From contig JANQLV010000047.1 of assembly GCA_028280415.1 (NCBI GenBank), forward strand, positions 1 to 64,000: a DNA stretch of 64,000 nt, in the 5' to 3' direction. The notes below the pieces were generated by a model. The model saw only the letters and a program-made list of their open reading frames with translations. It was not told the origin of the DNA and did not search any database. The stretch comes from Saprospiraceae bacterium. GTDB lineage: Bacteria; Bacteroidota; Bacteroidia; Chitinophagales; Saprospiraceae. Positions 46,206-55,435 of the stretch are shown piece after piece. Within the stretch, counting starts at the first letter, position 1. Every line of letters starts with the position of its first letter. A program made the translations under genes and the position numbers.

Positions 46206-47186
46206 TCAATTTACCAGCGCGTATTTTGCCGGTTCTTTTTCAAAGGTCACTTTGCATCCATCACAGCAGAAGTAGTATTTCTCCCCTTCATAATCGATGA
46301 TATGTTTGGCTGTTTTTTTATCTACAGGAATACCACAGACCGGATTGATAAAGAGATTGGGATTGCTATTGGTTACAGGTAATTGATGACTGGAGGTATT
46401 TTGTTTCTCGGGTTCTTCCTTGCGGATATGAGCAATGATCTCAGCAAGAATACTGATGGCTACCTCTTCGGGAAGTTTGGCATTAATGTCCAGCCCGGCG
46501 GGAGTTTTAATCCGCTTTAAATCGTCAAAGGAAAAGTCCATTTGCCGCAGATTTCTGAAAATAGCATTGGCTTTTTTTCTACTAGCTATAAAAGAAATAT
46601 ACGATACATCTGAGCGCAAAGCATAGGCCAGAGCCTGTTCATCGTTTTCTCCCTGGGTACAAACTACGATATAGGTATTGGGTTGTACCATTTTCATCTC
46701 TGCATCCTCTTCCTGAATTAAATCAGCATCAGGAAAAGCTATTTCATCTGCACTTTTTGCCAGAACACTAAGCTGATAATCCATAGCTTTGGCGATTCGC
46801 GACAGCGACATAGCTACATGAGATTTCCCAAGGATCAATAGATGTGGTTTGGGTAAAACGGCTTCGATATAAACCTCAACCGCTCCCCCACTATGGCATG
46901 TCATTTTATAATCCATAACACCGGTTTTGGCCCGGACTTCTCCTTCCGGGCTGATATTTACAATTCTGGGTTTTCCACTTTCAATTGCCAGCAATGCCTC
47001 CTTGATCACAATACCCCGGGTACAACCTCCACCAATCCAACCGCTTACGGTTCCATCTTTTTCAATTACAGCTTTATCTCCCGGTTTTCCAGAAGAAGGC
47101 AATTGGCGATTAATCACGAAAGCAATAGCAAAGGCTTCCTTTTTTTGATGCAGATCAGATACTTTATTTAAAAACTGATTAAACAC
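46206..47186 (-). CDS. XdhC-family maturation protein fused to a YHS domain (CoxF position)
   Basis: This 326-aa protein starts with GTG at 47186, overlapping coxE by 8 bases. The XdhC part has GWIGGGCTRG and CHSGGAVEV at the N-terminus, a Rossmann segment (LLILGKSHVAMSL), and TPAGLDINAKLPEEVAISILAEI. A linker leads to a C-terminal YHS domain (NPVCGIPVDKKTA, YEGEKYYFCCDGC) with four Cys; YHS/TRASH domains are proposed metal (copper) binders. XdhC proteins help insert sulfur into the molybdenum cofactor. Here it is the last gene of the cox operon, in the place of CoxF. The fusion suggests delivery of copper as well as sulfur, which is inference. Confidence 0.85.
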   Translation of the reverse strand: MFNQFLNKVSDLHQKKEAFAIAFVINRQLPSSGKPGDKAVIEKDGTVSGWIGGGCTRGIVIKEALLAIESGKPRIVNISPEGEVRAKTGVMDYKMTCHSGGAVEVYIEAVLPKPHLLILGKSHVAMSLSRIAKAMDYQLSVLAKSADEIAFPDADLIQEEDAEMKMVQPNTYIVVCTQGENDEQALAYALRSDVSYISFIASRKKANAIFRNLRQMDFSFDDLKRIKTPAGLDINAKLPEEVAISILAEIIAHIRKEEPEKQNTSSHQLPVTNSNPNLFINPVCGIPVDKKTAKHIIDYEGEKYYFCCDGCKVTFEKEPAKYALVN

Positions 47187-48321
47187 TGAGCAGTAAATTT
47201 TCTAATTCTAAAATGCTATCCAAATTATGAGCAGATCGAAACACATCTACCTGGGGCAAAGCTGCACTCATTCCCTTTTGGACAGGTTGATATCCTTTCA
47301 TCCCCTTGAGCGGATTTAACCAGATTAACTGGCGGGTACGCAACTTGATTTTCTTTAGTTCTTTAGCTAGTTCTTCCGGTGATCCGGTATCCAGTCCATC
47401 ACTTAAAACAATTACTGTTGAGTAGCCGTTTAAAACCTTTTTTGCAAATTCTTCATTGAAGGTTTTCAGAGAAGCACCGATTTTCGTTCCACCAGACCAG
47501 TTATTTGCTTTCAAACTCAGTAAAGATAAGGTACTCGAAAGATTCCTCGTGTTTAAATAATCTGTAATCCGAACGAGATTGGTGCTAAAAATAAAAGCTT
47601 CAATTTTTTCAAAATGTTCTTTTAAAGCAACCAGAAAACGCAATAAGAAAAAGGAATATTTATCCATCGATCCGCTAACATCCAGCAAAATAACCAATCG
47701 TTTTTTGCGCTTCTTTCGATCTTTATAATGAAGCCGGATTAACTCCCCTCCCCGACTGATATTGGCTCTGATTGTTTGCCGAATATTCAACTGGCTTTTT
47801 CTATTGGAGGCTTTCATTTTTCGCTTCAGTCGCAGGCTCATCTGTTTCCAAAGCTTAAGAGCCAGTTCTTCCAGATATTGACTTTCCATTTCCTCGATCT
47901 TTGAAAAATCTGTTTTTCGCAATCTTTGAATGGCATTAGCTCCGGATACATTCCTGGCATTTTCGCTGCTTTCTTCTTGTTTGCCTTTTCCCATCATTAC
48001 CAAAGAACCCTCTGTCTTCCTATGCAGATTTGACTGGTTTTTATAAGTAGTTTTTGATTTAACCAATAACTTCTCTCTTTCCCAAAACCAGTCGAAGAGC
48101 TTCTCAAAAACTTCCTGATCTTCTTCTGAACAACAATAGATCGATTTCAAGGTATATTTAAAAGTACTTAAATTCTCTAGTATTCCACATTGAGCTGCCT
48201 TAAGGATTTCCAGAGTTTCCTCCACCCCGACATTGAGCTCTTGCTCCCGAGCATGATTGCCAAAATCAACAATCGCTTCGCTTATATTTCCATATTTGGA
48301 ATAATGTGAAAAATTGGGCAC
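47179..48321 (-). CDS. coxE: CoxE-like VWA-domain protein
   Basis: This 380-aa protein has a C-terminal von Willebrand A domain with the MIDAS motif DVSGSMDKYS and a Thr/Asp pair in GGTKIG and LSDGLDTG. The N-terminal half is the CoxE-specific helical region, with a basic stretch before the VWA domain. It starts at GTG 48321 (no ATG fits). CoxE works with the AAA+ ATPase CoxD in post-translational maturation of CO dehydrogenase in Afipia (Oligotropha) carboxidovorans. Position between CoxD and the XdhC gene is canonical. Confidence 0.92.
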   Translation of the reverse strand: MPNFSHYSKYGNISEAIVDFGNHAREQELNVGVEETLEILKAAQCGILENLSTFKYTLKSIYCCSEEDQEVFEKLFDWFWEREKLLVKSKTTYKNQSNLHRKTEGSLVMMGKGKQEESSENARNVSGANAIQRLRKTDFSKIEEMESQYLEELALKLWKQMSLRLKRKMKASNRKSQLNIRQTIRANISRGGELIRLHYKDRKKRKKRLVILLDVSGSMDKYSFFLLRFLVALKEHFEKIEAFIFSTNLVRITDYLNTRNLSSTLSLLSLKANNWSGGTKIGASLKTFNEEFAKKVLNGYSTVIVLSDGLDTGSPEELAKELKKIKLRTRQLIWLNPLKGMKGYQPVQKGMSAALPQVDVFRSAHNLDSILELENLLLSV

Positions 48322-48375
48322 TGGCTACTTTTATTTAATTTTTATACAAATGGAAGACAATCCACAAAAAGCTCC

Positions 48376-49257
48376 TTAATCCTTAATCAGCTTTTCGTAT
48401 TCCGTATTTTTGACCATTTCAATATCATCCGCATTTTTTAAGATACAGCCCAAAGTCCGGGCAATCGCTTCTTCGGAAAGTTCTTTATAACCCAGAGCAA
48501 GCAGGCTCCGTGCCCAGTCGATGGATTCAGCAATCCCCGGAGATTTATTCAATTTCAGATTTCTGAGTTTTTGTATAAATAAAACTAATTGCTCAGACAG
48601 ATTTCGCTCAATCCCGGGCAAATGCTTCTCTACAATTCGAATTTCCTTTTCCAGATTCGGATAATGGACCCAGTGGTAAAGGCAACGCCGCTTGAGCGCA
48701 TCACTCAATTCCCTGGTTCGATTGGAAGTAAGAACCACCAATGGACGATGTAGGGCTTTGATTGTGCCCATTTCGGGAATGCTTATTTGAAAAGCTGAAA
48801 GTAGTTCCAATAAGAAAGCTTCAAACTCTTCATCGGCCCGATCAATTTCGTCAATCAGTAAAACCGGTGCTTTATCCTTTCCGGAAATTGCCTGCAATAA
48901 AGGCCTTTTCAATAAAAAATCATCACTGAAAATATGGGCTTCTTTTTCCACTATCGACAAGCCGGATTGCTCCTGCAATTTTATGGAAAGCAATTGCTTT
49001 TGATAGTTCCATTCGTAGACTGCCGAATGAATATCCAGGCCTTCGTAACATTGCAGGCGTATCAAGTCCGTCTTTAAATAATTCGCCAGAATATTTGCTA
49101 TTTCCGTTTTTCCAACGCCGGGATTGCCTTCCAATAAAACCGGTTTTCCCAGTTTCATCATCAGAAACAATACCGTGGCCAGTTCTTCGTCCAGAATATA
49201 CTTCTCCTGATCAAAACCTTCGATAATTGAGGCCGTATTCAAAATTGATTCCATCAT
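48376..49257 (-). CDS. coxD: CoxD-like MoxR AAA+ ATPase
   Basis: This 293-aa MoxR-type AAA+ protein has Walker A GNPGVGKT (44-51), Walker B VLLIDEIDRAD and sensor LTSNRTRELSDALKRRC. CoxD drives the step in which sulfur and copper are added to the molybdenum centre, together with CoxE. Two adjacent ATG codons are possible starts (49257 or 49254). It lies 4 bases after coxG and 54 bases before coxE. Confidence 0.93.
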   Translation of the reverse strand: MMESILNTASIIEGFDQEKYILDEELATVLFLMMKLGKPVLLEGNPGVGKTEIANILANYLKTDLIRLQCYEGLDIHSAVYEWNYQKQLLSIKLQEQSGLSIVEKEAHIFSDDFLLKRPLLQAISGKDKAPVLLIDEIDRADEEFEAFLLELLSAFQISIPEMGTIKALHRPLVVLTSNRTRELSDALKRRCLYHWVHYPNLEKEIRIVEKHLPGIERNLSEQLVLFIQKLRNLKLNKSPGIAESIDWARSLLALGYKELSEEAIARTLGCILKNADDIEMVKNTEYEKLIKD

Positions 49258-49261
49258 CGAA

Positions 49262-49801
49262 TTAGGACTTCGGATTAGAATCCTTTTTAAACATACTCTT
49301 CATCACGGTTCCCATCATCTTGCCGGCAGTCATCGTATTGTCAACCTCTTCTCCTTTCAACTTCGATTGAAAATTTTTGGTAAATTCATCAAAAACCGAA
49401 TGAGTGACATCGGTAATCAATCTGGCTCCAAACTGCGCCAGCATTCCCGTAATGGTAATATCTATAGTATAATCGACAGAAGTACCACCATCTTTCTCCG
49501 CCAAACTGCAATTCATAACCATGTCGGCACTCCCCTTTCCTTTAGAGTCCAAACCTTTACCAATCATTTTCATCTTTCTCGTTTCCGGATCCAGTTCTTC
49601 GAAAGTTATCAAACCATTATACTTGGCTTTCACCGGGCCAAACTTCATTGTCACTTCACCTTTGAAATTCTTCTCATCTACAGTCTCGGTCAGAGAAGCA
49701 CCAGGCAGGCAGGAAACCAACTTCTCCGGATTGCTGATATTGGCCCATACATGCTCAATACCTTCTTCGGCCTGAAATGATCTAGTTATTGTCGTTGTCA
49801 T
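49262..49801 (-). CDS. coxG: CoxG-like SRPBCC protein
   Basis: This 179-aa protein is of the CoxG/SRPBCC family (MTTTITRSFQAEEGIEHVW, FGPVKAKYNGLI, ARLITDVTHSVFDEF). CoxG is linked to membrane attachment of the mature CO dehydrogenase. The usual hydrophobic C-terminal anchor is absent; the tail is short and charged. Here coxG precedes coxD, not after coxF as in the reference cluster. Confidence 0.9.
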   Translation of the reverse strand: MTTTITRSFQAEEGIEHVWANISNPEKLVSCLPGASLTETVDEKNFKGEVTMKFGPVKAKYNGLITFEELDPETRKMKMIGKGLDSKGKGSADMVMNCSLAEKDGGTSVDYTIDITITGMLAQFGARLITDVTHSVFDEFTKNFQSKLKGEEVDNTMTAGKMMGTVMKSMFKKDSNPKS

Positions 49802-49896
49802 TTTAAATTAGTTTTTATTAAAGCAGCGATGAACAATTTTCAGGTCAAATCTTAACCGAACTTTTGCTCATCGCCATTTATTTATTATTCATTTAA

Positions 49897-52269
49897 CTAC
49901 TTATCCAGTACGCCCATATCCTTTAGCTTCTTCCAGATTTTATACGGCGTAATTGGAATTTCCATATGCGTTATACCATATATCGACAAAGCATCTACAA
50001 TTGCATTGGCAATAGCTGGCGGGGCACCCACAGTTGGAGACTCCCCTACTCCCTTCGCGCCAATCGGATGATGTGGCGAAGGCGTCACGGTATGTCCCGT
50101 TTCCCAGTTCGGGGACTCCACCGCAGTAGGTACGAGATAATCCATCATGGTACCATTGAGAATATTTCCAGCCTCATCATAAATTAATTCCTCGTACATA
50201 GCCGGTGCCAGGCCCTGTGTAAGACCTCCGTGTACCTGCCCTTGAACGATCATCGGATTAATAATATTTCCACAATCGTCAATCGCTATAAATCGTCGAA
50301 TTTTAACCTCAAAAGTCTCATTATCGATATCGACAACACAGATATACGCACCAGACGGGAAAGTCAGGTTTGGCGGATCGTAATAATGGGTAGCTTCAAA
50401 TCCGGCTTCCATTCCCTGGGGATGATTCGTATAGGCGGCAAAAACAATCTCCTGAATCGTTTTGGATTTTTCGGGAGCTCCTTTAACGGAAAATTTGCCC
50501 GGTTCCCATTCAAGATCATCTTCGCTTACTTCCAGCAAATGCGCAGCAATCTTTCGTGCTTTGTCCCGCAATTTACGCGCTGCCATAGCAGCCGCAGCTC
50601 CGGCAGTTGGCGTACTTCGCGAAGCATAGGTCCCCAGGCCATAAGGCGCCGTATCGGTATCTCCTTCTTCGATTTGAATGTGTTCGGCGGGTATTCCCAG
50701 TTCTTCTGCAATGATTTGGGCATAAGTTGTTTCGTGTCCCTGTCCCTGCGATTTGGTCCCGAAGCGAGCAATTGCTTTACCCGTTGGATGAACGCGGATC
50801 TCAGCCGAATCAAACATTTTTATACCTAAAATATCAAAGTCCTTAGAAGGTCCGGCACCTACAATTTCTGTAAAAGTAGAAATCCCGATTCCCATGAGTT
50901 CTCCTTTCTTCCTTTTCTCCGCTTGTTCCAATCGCAGGTCATTATAATTAATGGCATCCATTGCGAGTTTCAAACCCGCATGATAGTCCCCGCTATCGTA
51001 CTCCCATCCGGTTGGAGACTTCCAGGGGAATTGTTCTTTTTTAATAAAATTATCAAAACGAAGTTGAGCCGGATCTTTGCCAATTTCCAGGGCCAATCGA
51101 TCTGTCATTCGCTCAATAGCATGTACGGCTTCCGTTACCCGGAAAGAACAGCGATAAGCTACACCTCCGGGAGGTTTATTGGTATAAACGGCATCTGCTT
51201 CCATAAAAGCAGTGTCATAATCATAAGAGCCCGTTCCGATAGAAAAAAGTCCGGTTGGAAATTTGGAAGGATTGGCACTGGCATCGGTATAGCCGTGATC
51301 CGCCAGAACTTTAAAACGCGTCGCTAAAATTTTTCCTTCTTTAGTAGCAGCCATTTCCGCAGTGATGTGATAATCCCGGGCAAAGGAATCCGCCTGAAGG
51401 TTTTCGGAACGATCTTCGATCCATTTAACCGGTTTACCAACCAGAAACGAAACCGCAATTGCAATTACATATCCCGGATATACCGGAACTTTGCCACCAA
51501 AACCACCACCGATATCCGGAGAAATTACTCTCACTTTTTCTTCTGTTAAACCGACATGTCCAGCTACCAGGGCGATAACCGTTCGGATGGCATGCGGGGC
51601 CTGTGTGGTCATATACATCGTCAGATGATTGTCTACTTTATCATAATCCGCAACACAACCGCAAGTCTCGATAGATGCAACGTGAATACGTGGAATATGC
51701 ATTTGTTCTTTCACGACAACATCTGCTTCTGAAAATACTTTTTCCGTTTTTTCCCGATCGCCCGCTTCCCAATGCCAAATATGATTATCCGTTTTACCTT
51801 CTTTATCAGGTCTTAGCAAAGGCGCATCTTCATCGAGGGCCTTATGCGGATCCATTAAAGGCTTCATAGGTTCGTACTCAACTATCACTGCCTCTTTGCC
51901 ATCTCTTGCAGTATAGCGATCCGTAGCAATGACGGCGGCCACTTCCTGCGATTGGTACATCACCGTATCTGTAGGCAAAACCATCTGGGTATCCGACATT
52001 AGTGTAGGCATCCAGTGGAGATTGTATTTTTCGAGATCTTTGCCGGTAACCACAGCGATCACTCCCGGAACAGCAAGGGCTGCTTCCGTATTTATGTTTT
52101 TGATTTTGGCATAGGCATAAGGACTTCTCACGATATCCATGTACAACATCCCCGGTAATTTTATATCATCGACATAATTTCCTTTTCCTTTAATGAATCG
52201 GGCATCTTCTTTTCGCTTAATAGAATGCCCCACTCCGCCGATAGCTTTTGAAGTTTTACATTTTATCAT
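49897..52269 (-). CDS. coxL: Aerobic carbon monoxide dehydrogenase large subunit, form I
   Basis: This is the 790-aa molybdenum subunit. The active-site loop AYRCSFR (371-377) is the hallmark of form I Mo-Cu CO dehydrogenase, and C374 matches the Cys that binds copper (C388 of Afipia carboxidovorans). The catalytic Glu is E743 in KGVGES. The molybdopterin contact GGGFGGKVPVYPGY is in place. The enzyme oxidises CO to CO2 and passes electrons to CoxS and CoxM. Form II relatives, of unclear substrate, carry AYRGAGR instead. Length and architecture are normal, with no frameshift. Expression in one unit with coxM and coxS is likely (35-base gap to coxS). Confidence 0.95.
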   Translation of the reverse strand: MIKCKTSKAIGGVGHSIKRKEDARFIKGKGNYVDDIKLPGMLYMDIVRSPYAYAKIKNINTEAALAVPGVIAVVTGKDLEKYNLHWMPTLMSDTQMVLPTDTVMYQSQEVAAVIATDRYTARDGKEAVIVEYEPMKPLMDPHKALDEDAPLLRPDKEGKTDNHIWHWEAGDREKTEKVFSEADVVVKEQMHIPRIHVASIETCGCVADYDKVDNHLTMYMTTQAPHAIRTVIALVAGHVGLTEEKVRVISPDIGGGFGGKVPVYPGYVIAIAVSFLVGKPVKWIEDRSENLQADSFARDYHITAEMAATKEGKILATRFKVLADHGYTDASANPSKFPTGLFSIGTGSYDYDTAFMEADAVYTNKPPGGVAYRCSFRVTEAVHAIERMTDRLALEIGKDPAQLRFDNFIKKEQFPWKSPTGWEYDSGDYHAGLKLAMDAINYNDLRLEQAEKRKKGELMGIGISTFTEIVGAGPSKDFDILGIKMFDSAEIRVHPTGKAIARFGTKSQGQGHETTYAQIIAEELGIPAEHIQIEEGDTDTAPYGLGTYASRSTPTAGAAAAMAARKLRDKARKIAAHLLEVSEDDLEWEPGKFSVKGAPEKSKTIQEIVFAAYTNHPQGMEAGFEATHYYDPPNLTFPSGAYICVVDIDNETFEVKIRRFIAIDDCGNIINPMIVQGQVHGGLTQGLAPAMYEELIYDEAGNILNGTMMDYLVPTAVESPNWETGHTVTPSPHHPIGAKGVGESPTVGAPPAIANAIVDALSIYGITHMEIPITPYKIWKKLKDMGVLDK

Positions 52270-52304
52270 TTTATATAAATTAGAAATTACTCAAATAGGG
52301 TTTA

Positions 52305-52811
52305 TTACTGAATAAATTCGGGCTCGGTAGAAGGCAATTCATCGCCCCTCATCTTGGCTCCAGCGTACTGAATGGCTTTAACGATATTGTTATAACCGGT
52401 ACAGCGACAAAGGTTACCGGAAATGCCCCAACGAATTTCTTCTTCGGTTGGATTTGGATTTTTCTCAAGGAGTTCCACGGCTCGCATCATCATACCGGGC
52501 GTACAAAATCCACAGTGCAAGCCATGATTTTCCTTGAAGCCTTCCTGAATGGCGTGAAGTTCAGCGCCGGGGGCAAGTCCCTCAACCGTAGAAACTTCTT
52601 TGCCATCCGCCTGTATTGCAAGTATGGTACATGATTTCACGGATTTTCCGTTTAACAGTATCGTACAAGCTCCACAGCTGGAAGTGTCACAACCAATATG
52701 TGTACCTGTAAGGGATATATTTTCTCTTATAAAATGAACCAGTAAAAGGCGTGGCTCAACTTCTGCAGTATGTGCCTCCCCGTTTACGGTAATGGTAATT
52801 TGTTTCTTCAT
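52305..52811 (-). CDS. coxS: CO dehydrogenase small iron-sulfur subunit
   Basis: This 168-aa protein has two [2Fe-2S] clusters: C41, C46, C49 and C61 for the plant-type cluster ([10 protein letters not shown]) and C100, C103, C135 and C137 for the second (HCGFC, CRCTGY). It transfers electrons from CoxL to the FAD of CoxM. Length is standard. It lies 42 bases after coxM. Confidence 0.95.
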   Translation of the reverse strand: MKKQITITVNGEAHTAEVEPRLLLVHFIRENISLTGTHIGCDTSSCGACTILLNGKSVKSCTILAIQADGKEVSTVEGLAPGAELHAIQEGFKENHGLHCGFCTPGMMMRAVELLEKNPNPTEEEIRWGISGNLCRCTGYNNIVKAIQYAGAKMRGDELPSTEPEFIQ

Positions 52812-52853
52812 TATAATGATTTTTATCTTTCGAAATTTAAACTATAGGGTTTC

Positions 52854-53717
52854 CTAAAATCTTCCTTTTGCCTTATGGACCATACGTTTGATCAATACGC
52901 CAACCATCGCTCTTTTATAGTCCTCATCTCCACGCAGGTCGGAGGAAGGATTACAATCTTCAGAAGCATATTGAGCAGCTTTTGCAACATCCTCATCGGT
53001 CAATTTCGATCCGAGTAAAGCTTCTTCCGAGCGGCTTGCACGCAAAGGCGTAGCATTGACGTTAGTCAATCCGATACCAGCATACGTACAGGTGCCGGAT
53101 TCATCTACCCCGATCTGTACTGCTACTCCGGCCGTTGCATAGTCTCCCACCTTTCTTTCCAGTTTGTGATAGGCGTTTCCATAGGTAGTTTCAGGAATCG
53201 GGATACGAATCTCCGTAAGGATTTCATTGGCCTGAATCGCAGTAGTATAAAAACCGTAGAAAAATTCATCGATGGGAACAGTTCTTGAACCTCCAGCGCC
53301 AGAGATAATTACCTCTGCATTCATCGCAATCATTACCGCAGGATGATCATTAGCGGCATCTCCATGTGCAATATTTCCTCCTACTGTTCCCATATTGCGT
53401 ACTTGTGGATCAGCAATTAGTTTTGATGCGTCCGTAAAAATGGGGTACTTATCGCGGATCAAGTCGGAATGTTCCAAATCAACTTCCCTGGCCATAGCGC
53501 CGATTTTCAAATATCCGTCTTCTTCTTTTATATAGGAAAGTCCGGGAATGTTATTAATATCAATGAGCGTTTCCGGTTGCGCAAAACGCAATTTCATCAT
53601 AGGAATTAAGCTATGGCCACCTGCTAATATTTTAGCATCATCTCCATACTTTTCCAATAGCTCAAAAGCTTCGTCCAGAGTTGTCGGAGCGACATAATCA
53701 AAAGGAGCTGGAATCAT
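52854..53717 (-). CDS. coxM: CO dehydrogenase medium FAD subunit
   Basis: This 287-aa flavoprotein has the two FAD-binding motifs of CoxM at exactly the known positions: AGGHS (32-36) and TVGGN (111-115). It accepts electrons from CoxS and passes them to the quinone pool. It is the first of the structural genes, starting 45 bases after the BNR gene; no separate exact -7 box is seen in that gap, so read-through from upstream is likely. Confidence 0.95.
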   Translation of the reverse strand: MIPAPFDYVAPTTLDEAFELLEKYGDDAKILAGGHSLIPMMKLRFAQPETLIDINNIPGLSYIKEEDGYLKIGAMAREVDLEHSDLIRDKYPIFTDASKLIADPQVRNMGTVGGNIAHGDAANDHPAVMIAMNAEVIISGAGGSRTVPIDEFFYGFYTTAIQANEILTEIRIPIPETTYGNAYHKLERKVGDYATAGVAVQIGVDESGTCTYAGIGLTNVNATPLRASRSEEALLGSKLTDEDVAKAAQYASEDCNPSSDLRGDEDYKRAMVGVLIKRMVHKAKGRF

Positions 53718-53762
53718 AAGTGAATGTATTAAAAGTTAGGAAAATAATGTTTTCGTCTTTCG

Positions 53763-54878
53763 TCACTGGTTCCGGGTACTTTTTAAATCATAAAGAAATA
53801 TTGACTCTACTCGCGCCAGATTATTGGAAATTAATTTCCAGCTTTCTCCATAATTTTCAGAGACATATAAGTTGCCATTCGTAGTGCCGAAAGCCATTGT
53901 TTCTTGACAATTATCAAATGAATGCCGAAAAACTATATCAAACGTGTTTTTCTGGGGTAATCCTTTTCTCAAAGCCTGCCAGGAAATTCCGCCATCCTGA
54001 GTATAACAAACACAAAGTGCCAAATCCGGTGCTACTCTTTCGAGGTCACTGATAGCAGGAATGGTCCAGGCCCGCAAGGGATTTTCAGCATCTATGGCCA
54101 GTGCGAAACCGTAATTGGCTAATCCTTTTTCATCTGTCACATTTACCCAGTTTTCGCCAGCATCCGTAGAACGAAAAACGCCACAATGATTTTGCTGCCA
54201 TAAAACATCCGGATTGGCCTCACACAATAACATTCGATGCGGATCGTGACCAACTTCTACATTCGGGTTTGGTAGATAAGCTGCTATCAGGCCTTTATTT
54301 TGGGGATTCCAGTTTTTTCCCCCATCTCTGGTTTCAAATACACCAGCACAACTTACCGCAATGTATACATGATCAGAATCCCTGGGGTCGACCACAATAG
54401 AATGAATAAAAGGGTGATCTCTGCCAGCACCAAACCACTGATTTTCATCCGACCTGCTAGGATGATTCCAAAGGCTTTCTACTAAAAAGAAGCTTTCGCC
54501 ATTGTCCTCACTGTAGAACAAACCACCGGGTTCCGTGCCAATCCACAAACCGTTCGGTCTATCTAATCCTGCTTGCTCGATCGTCCAGATTTTTTTTAAA
54601 GTTGCCGACTTTCCGGAACTCAGTTTTGTCGTTTCGGGGTATTTTGGAGCTTTGACCTCTGTCCAGTTTTTACCTTCATCAACTGAACGATGCAGCTTTT
54701 GTCCCCAGTGTCGATGGGCAATGCCGGCCCACCAGGTATTGGTTCTTCGATCTGCATAGACAAGAGTAACCGGCATTCCTCTGAAAAAAACATCAGCTGC
54801 TTTCCAATTCCCGTTTACTTTTCTATAAACCACCAAGCCTTTTGAAGTTCCAGCCAATAATGTTCTACTTCCTTTCAT
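53763..54878 (-). CDS. BNR-repeat beta-propeller protein upstream of cox genes
   Basis: This 371-aa protein has repeats of the Asp-box type (S-x-D-x-G-x-x-W: SVDEGKNWTEV, SEDNGESF, TRDGGKNWNP, STDAGENWV, TQDGGISW, SENYGESWKL) that form a sialidase/VPS10-like propeller. There is no signal peptide and no sialidase catalytic Arg triad that I can assign, so a cytoplasmic binding role is more likely than glycosidase activity. Members with WIGTEPGGL and DVLWQQNHCGVF are often annotated as exo-alpha-sialidase. I recall these occurring beside MoaD-like genes, but cannot verify that. It may be part of the cox operon (45 bases to coxM). Confidence 0.8.
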   Translation of the reverse strand: MKGSRTLLAGTSKGLVVYRKVNGNWKAADVFFRGMPVTLVYADRRTNTWWAGIAHRHWGQKLHRSVDEGKNWTEVKAPKYPETTKLSSGKSATLKKIWTIEQAGLDRPNGLWIGTEPGGLFYSEDNGESFFLVESLWNHPSRSDENQWFGAGRDHPFIHSIVVDPRDSDHVYIAVSCAGVFETRDGGKNWNPQNKGLIAAYLPNPNVEVGHDPHRMLLCEANPDVLWQQNHCGVFRSTDAGENWVNVTDEKGLANYGFALAIDAENPLRAWTIPAISDLERVAPDLALCVCYTQDGGISWQALRKGLPQKNTFDIVFRHSFDNCQETMAFGTTNGNLYVSENYGESWKLISNNLARVESIFLYDLKSTRNQ

Positions 54879-54898
54879 CCGCTGCTGTACTAAATAGA

Positions 54899-55372
54899 TT
54901 ATACTTTAATTTTTTTCGATTTAAAATCGAGTATCCACTTCCAAAGCGGAGCAATCCATTTTCTGTAAAAGAATAAGAAACTGGCATTCAACCAGACACC
55001 TAACAAGAGCGCAAAAGCTCCATAATAATATTCTCTTAAATCTCCGGTAAACAGTTCTGTTCTGATGATCAAAGCACTTCCAAAAAGCACTAAAGCTGCA
55101 GCGTACCAGGTTCTTTTGCCACGATAGTTTAACACGATCATGAGTAAAGTAACGAAAGCAAGTATTATAGATATATAGTTTGTCCAGTCTGGAGATTGAT
55201 TGTATAGCTTAGTTCCACTACACAAAACGATTGCAGAAGAATATGCAGCAATGCAAAAAGGGCACTTTGGAAGTATCGCGATTAAAATACCAATTAAAAT
55301 AGGGTACGACGATCTTTTCTTTTTTATCTTGGGATTCAAGTCAGATCGACAACTCTTTTGAGAGCATTGCAT
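54899..55372 (-). CDS. Four-helix membrane protein with PKCPFC motif
   Basis: This 157-aa protein has four predicted transmembrane helices and a Cys-rich N-terminus (MQCSQKSC). The first helix carries PKCPFCIAAYSS, a CPxC motif with a third Cys (VLC) further along. The layout resembles MerC-like metal-handling proteins, but sequence identity to a named family is not certain. It begins the minus-strand run that leads through the BNR gene (20-base gap) into coxM. Possible role: metal (copper) or thiol transfer at the membrane for the CO dehydrogenase. This is inference from motif and location. Confidence 0.7.
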   Translation of the reverse strand: MQCSQKSCRSDLNPKIKKKRSSYPILIGILIAILPKCPFCIAAYSSAIVLCSGTKLYNQSPDWTNYISIILAFVTLLMIVLNYRGKRTWYAAALVLFGSALIIRTELFTGDLREYYYGAFALLLGVWLNASFLFFYRKWIAPLWKWILDFKSKKIKV

Positions 55373-55435
55373 AAGATAAAAGTATTCTCTAGTGCTTTCG
55401 CTAATTTAAAATATTATTCTAATTAAATAGAAAAA

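Noticed and set aside
50230-50829. 199-codon plus-strand frame inside coxL
   Set aside because: It is antisense to conserved CoxL sequence and has no family features.
49897-52269. Xanthine dehydrogenase or form II Cox-like enzyme
   Set aside because: The active-site loop is AYRCSFR with the copper-binding Cys, not AYRGAGR or a xanthine dehydrogenase loop, and CoxM, S, G, D and E are all adjacent.
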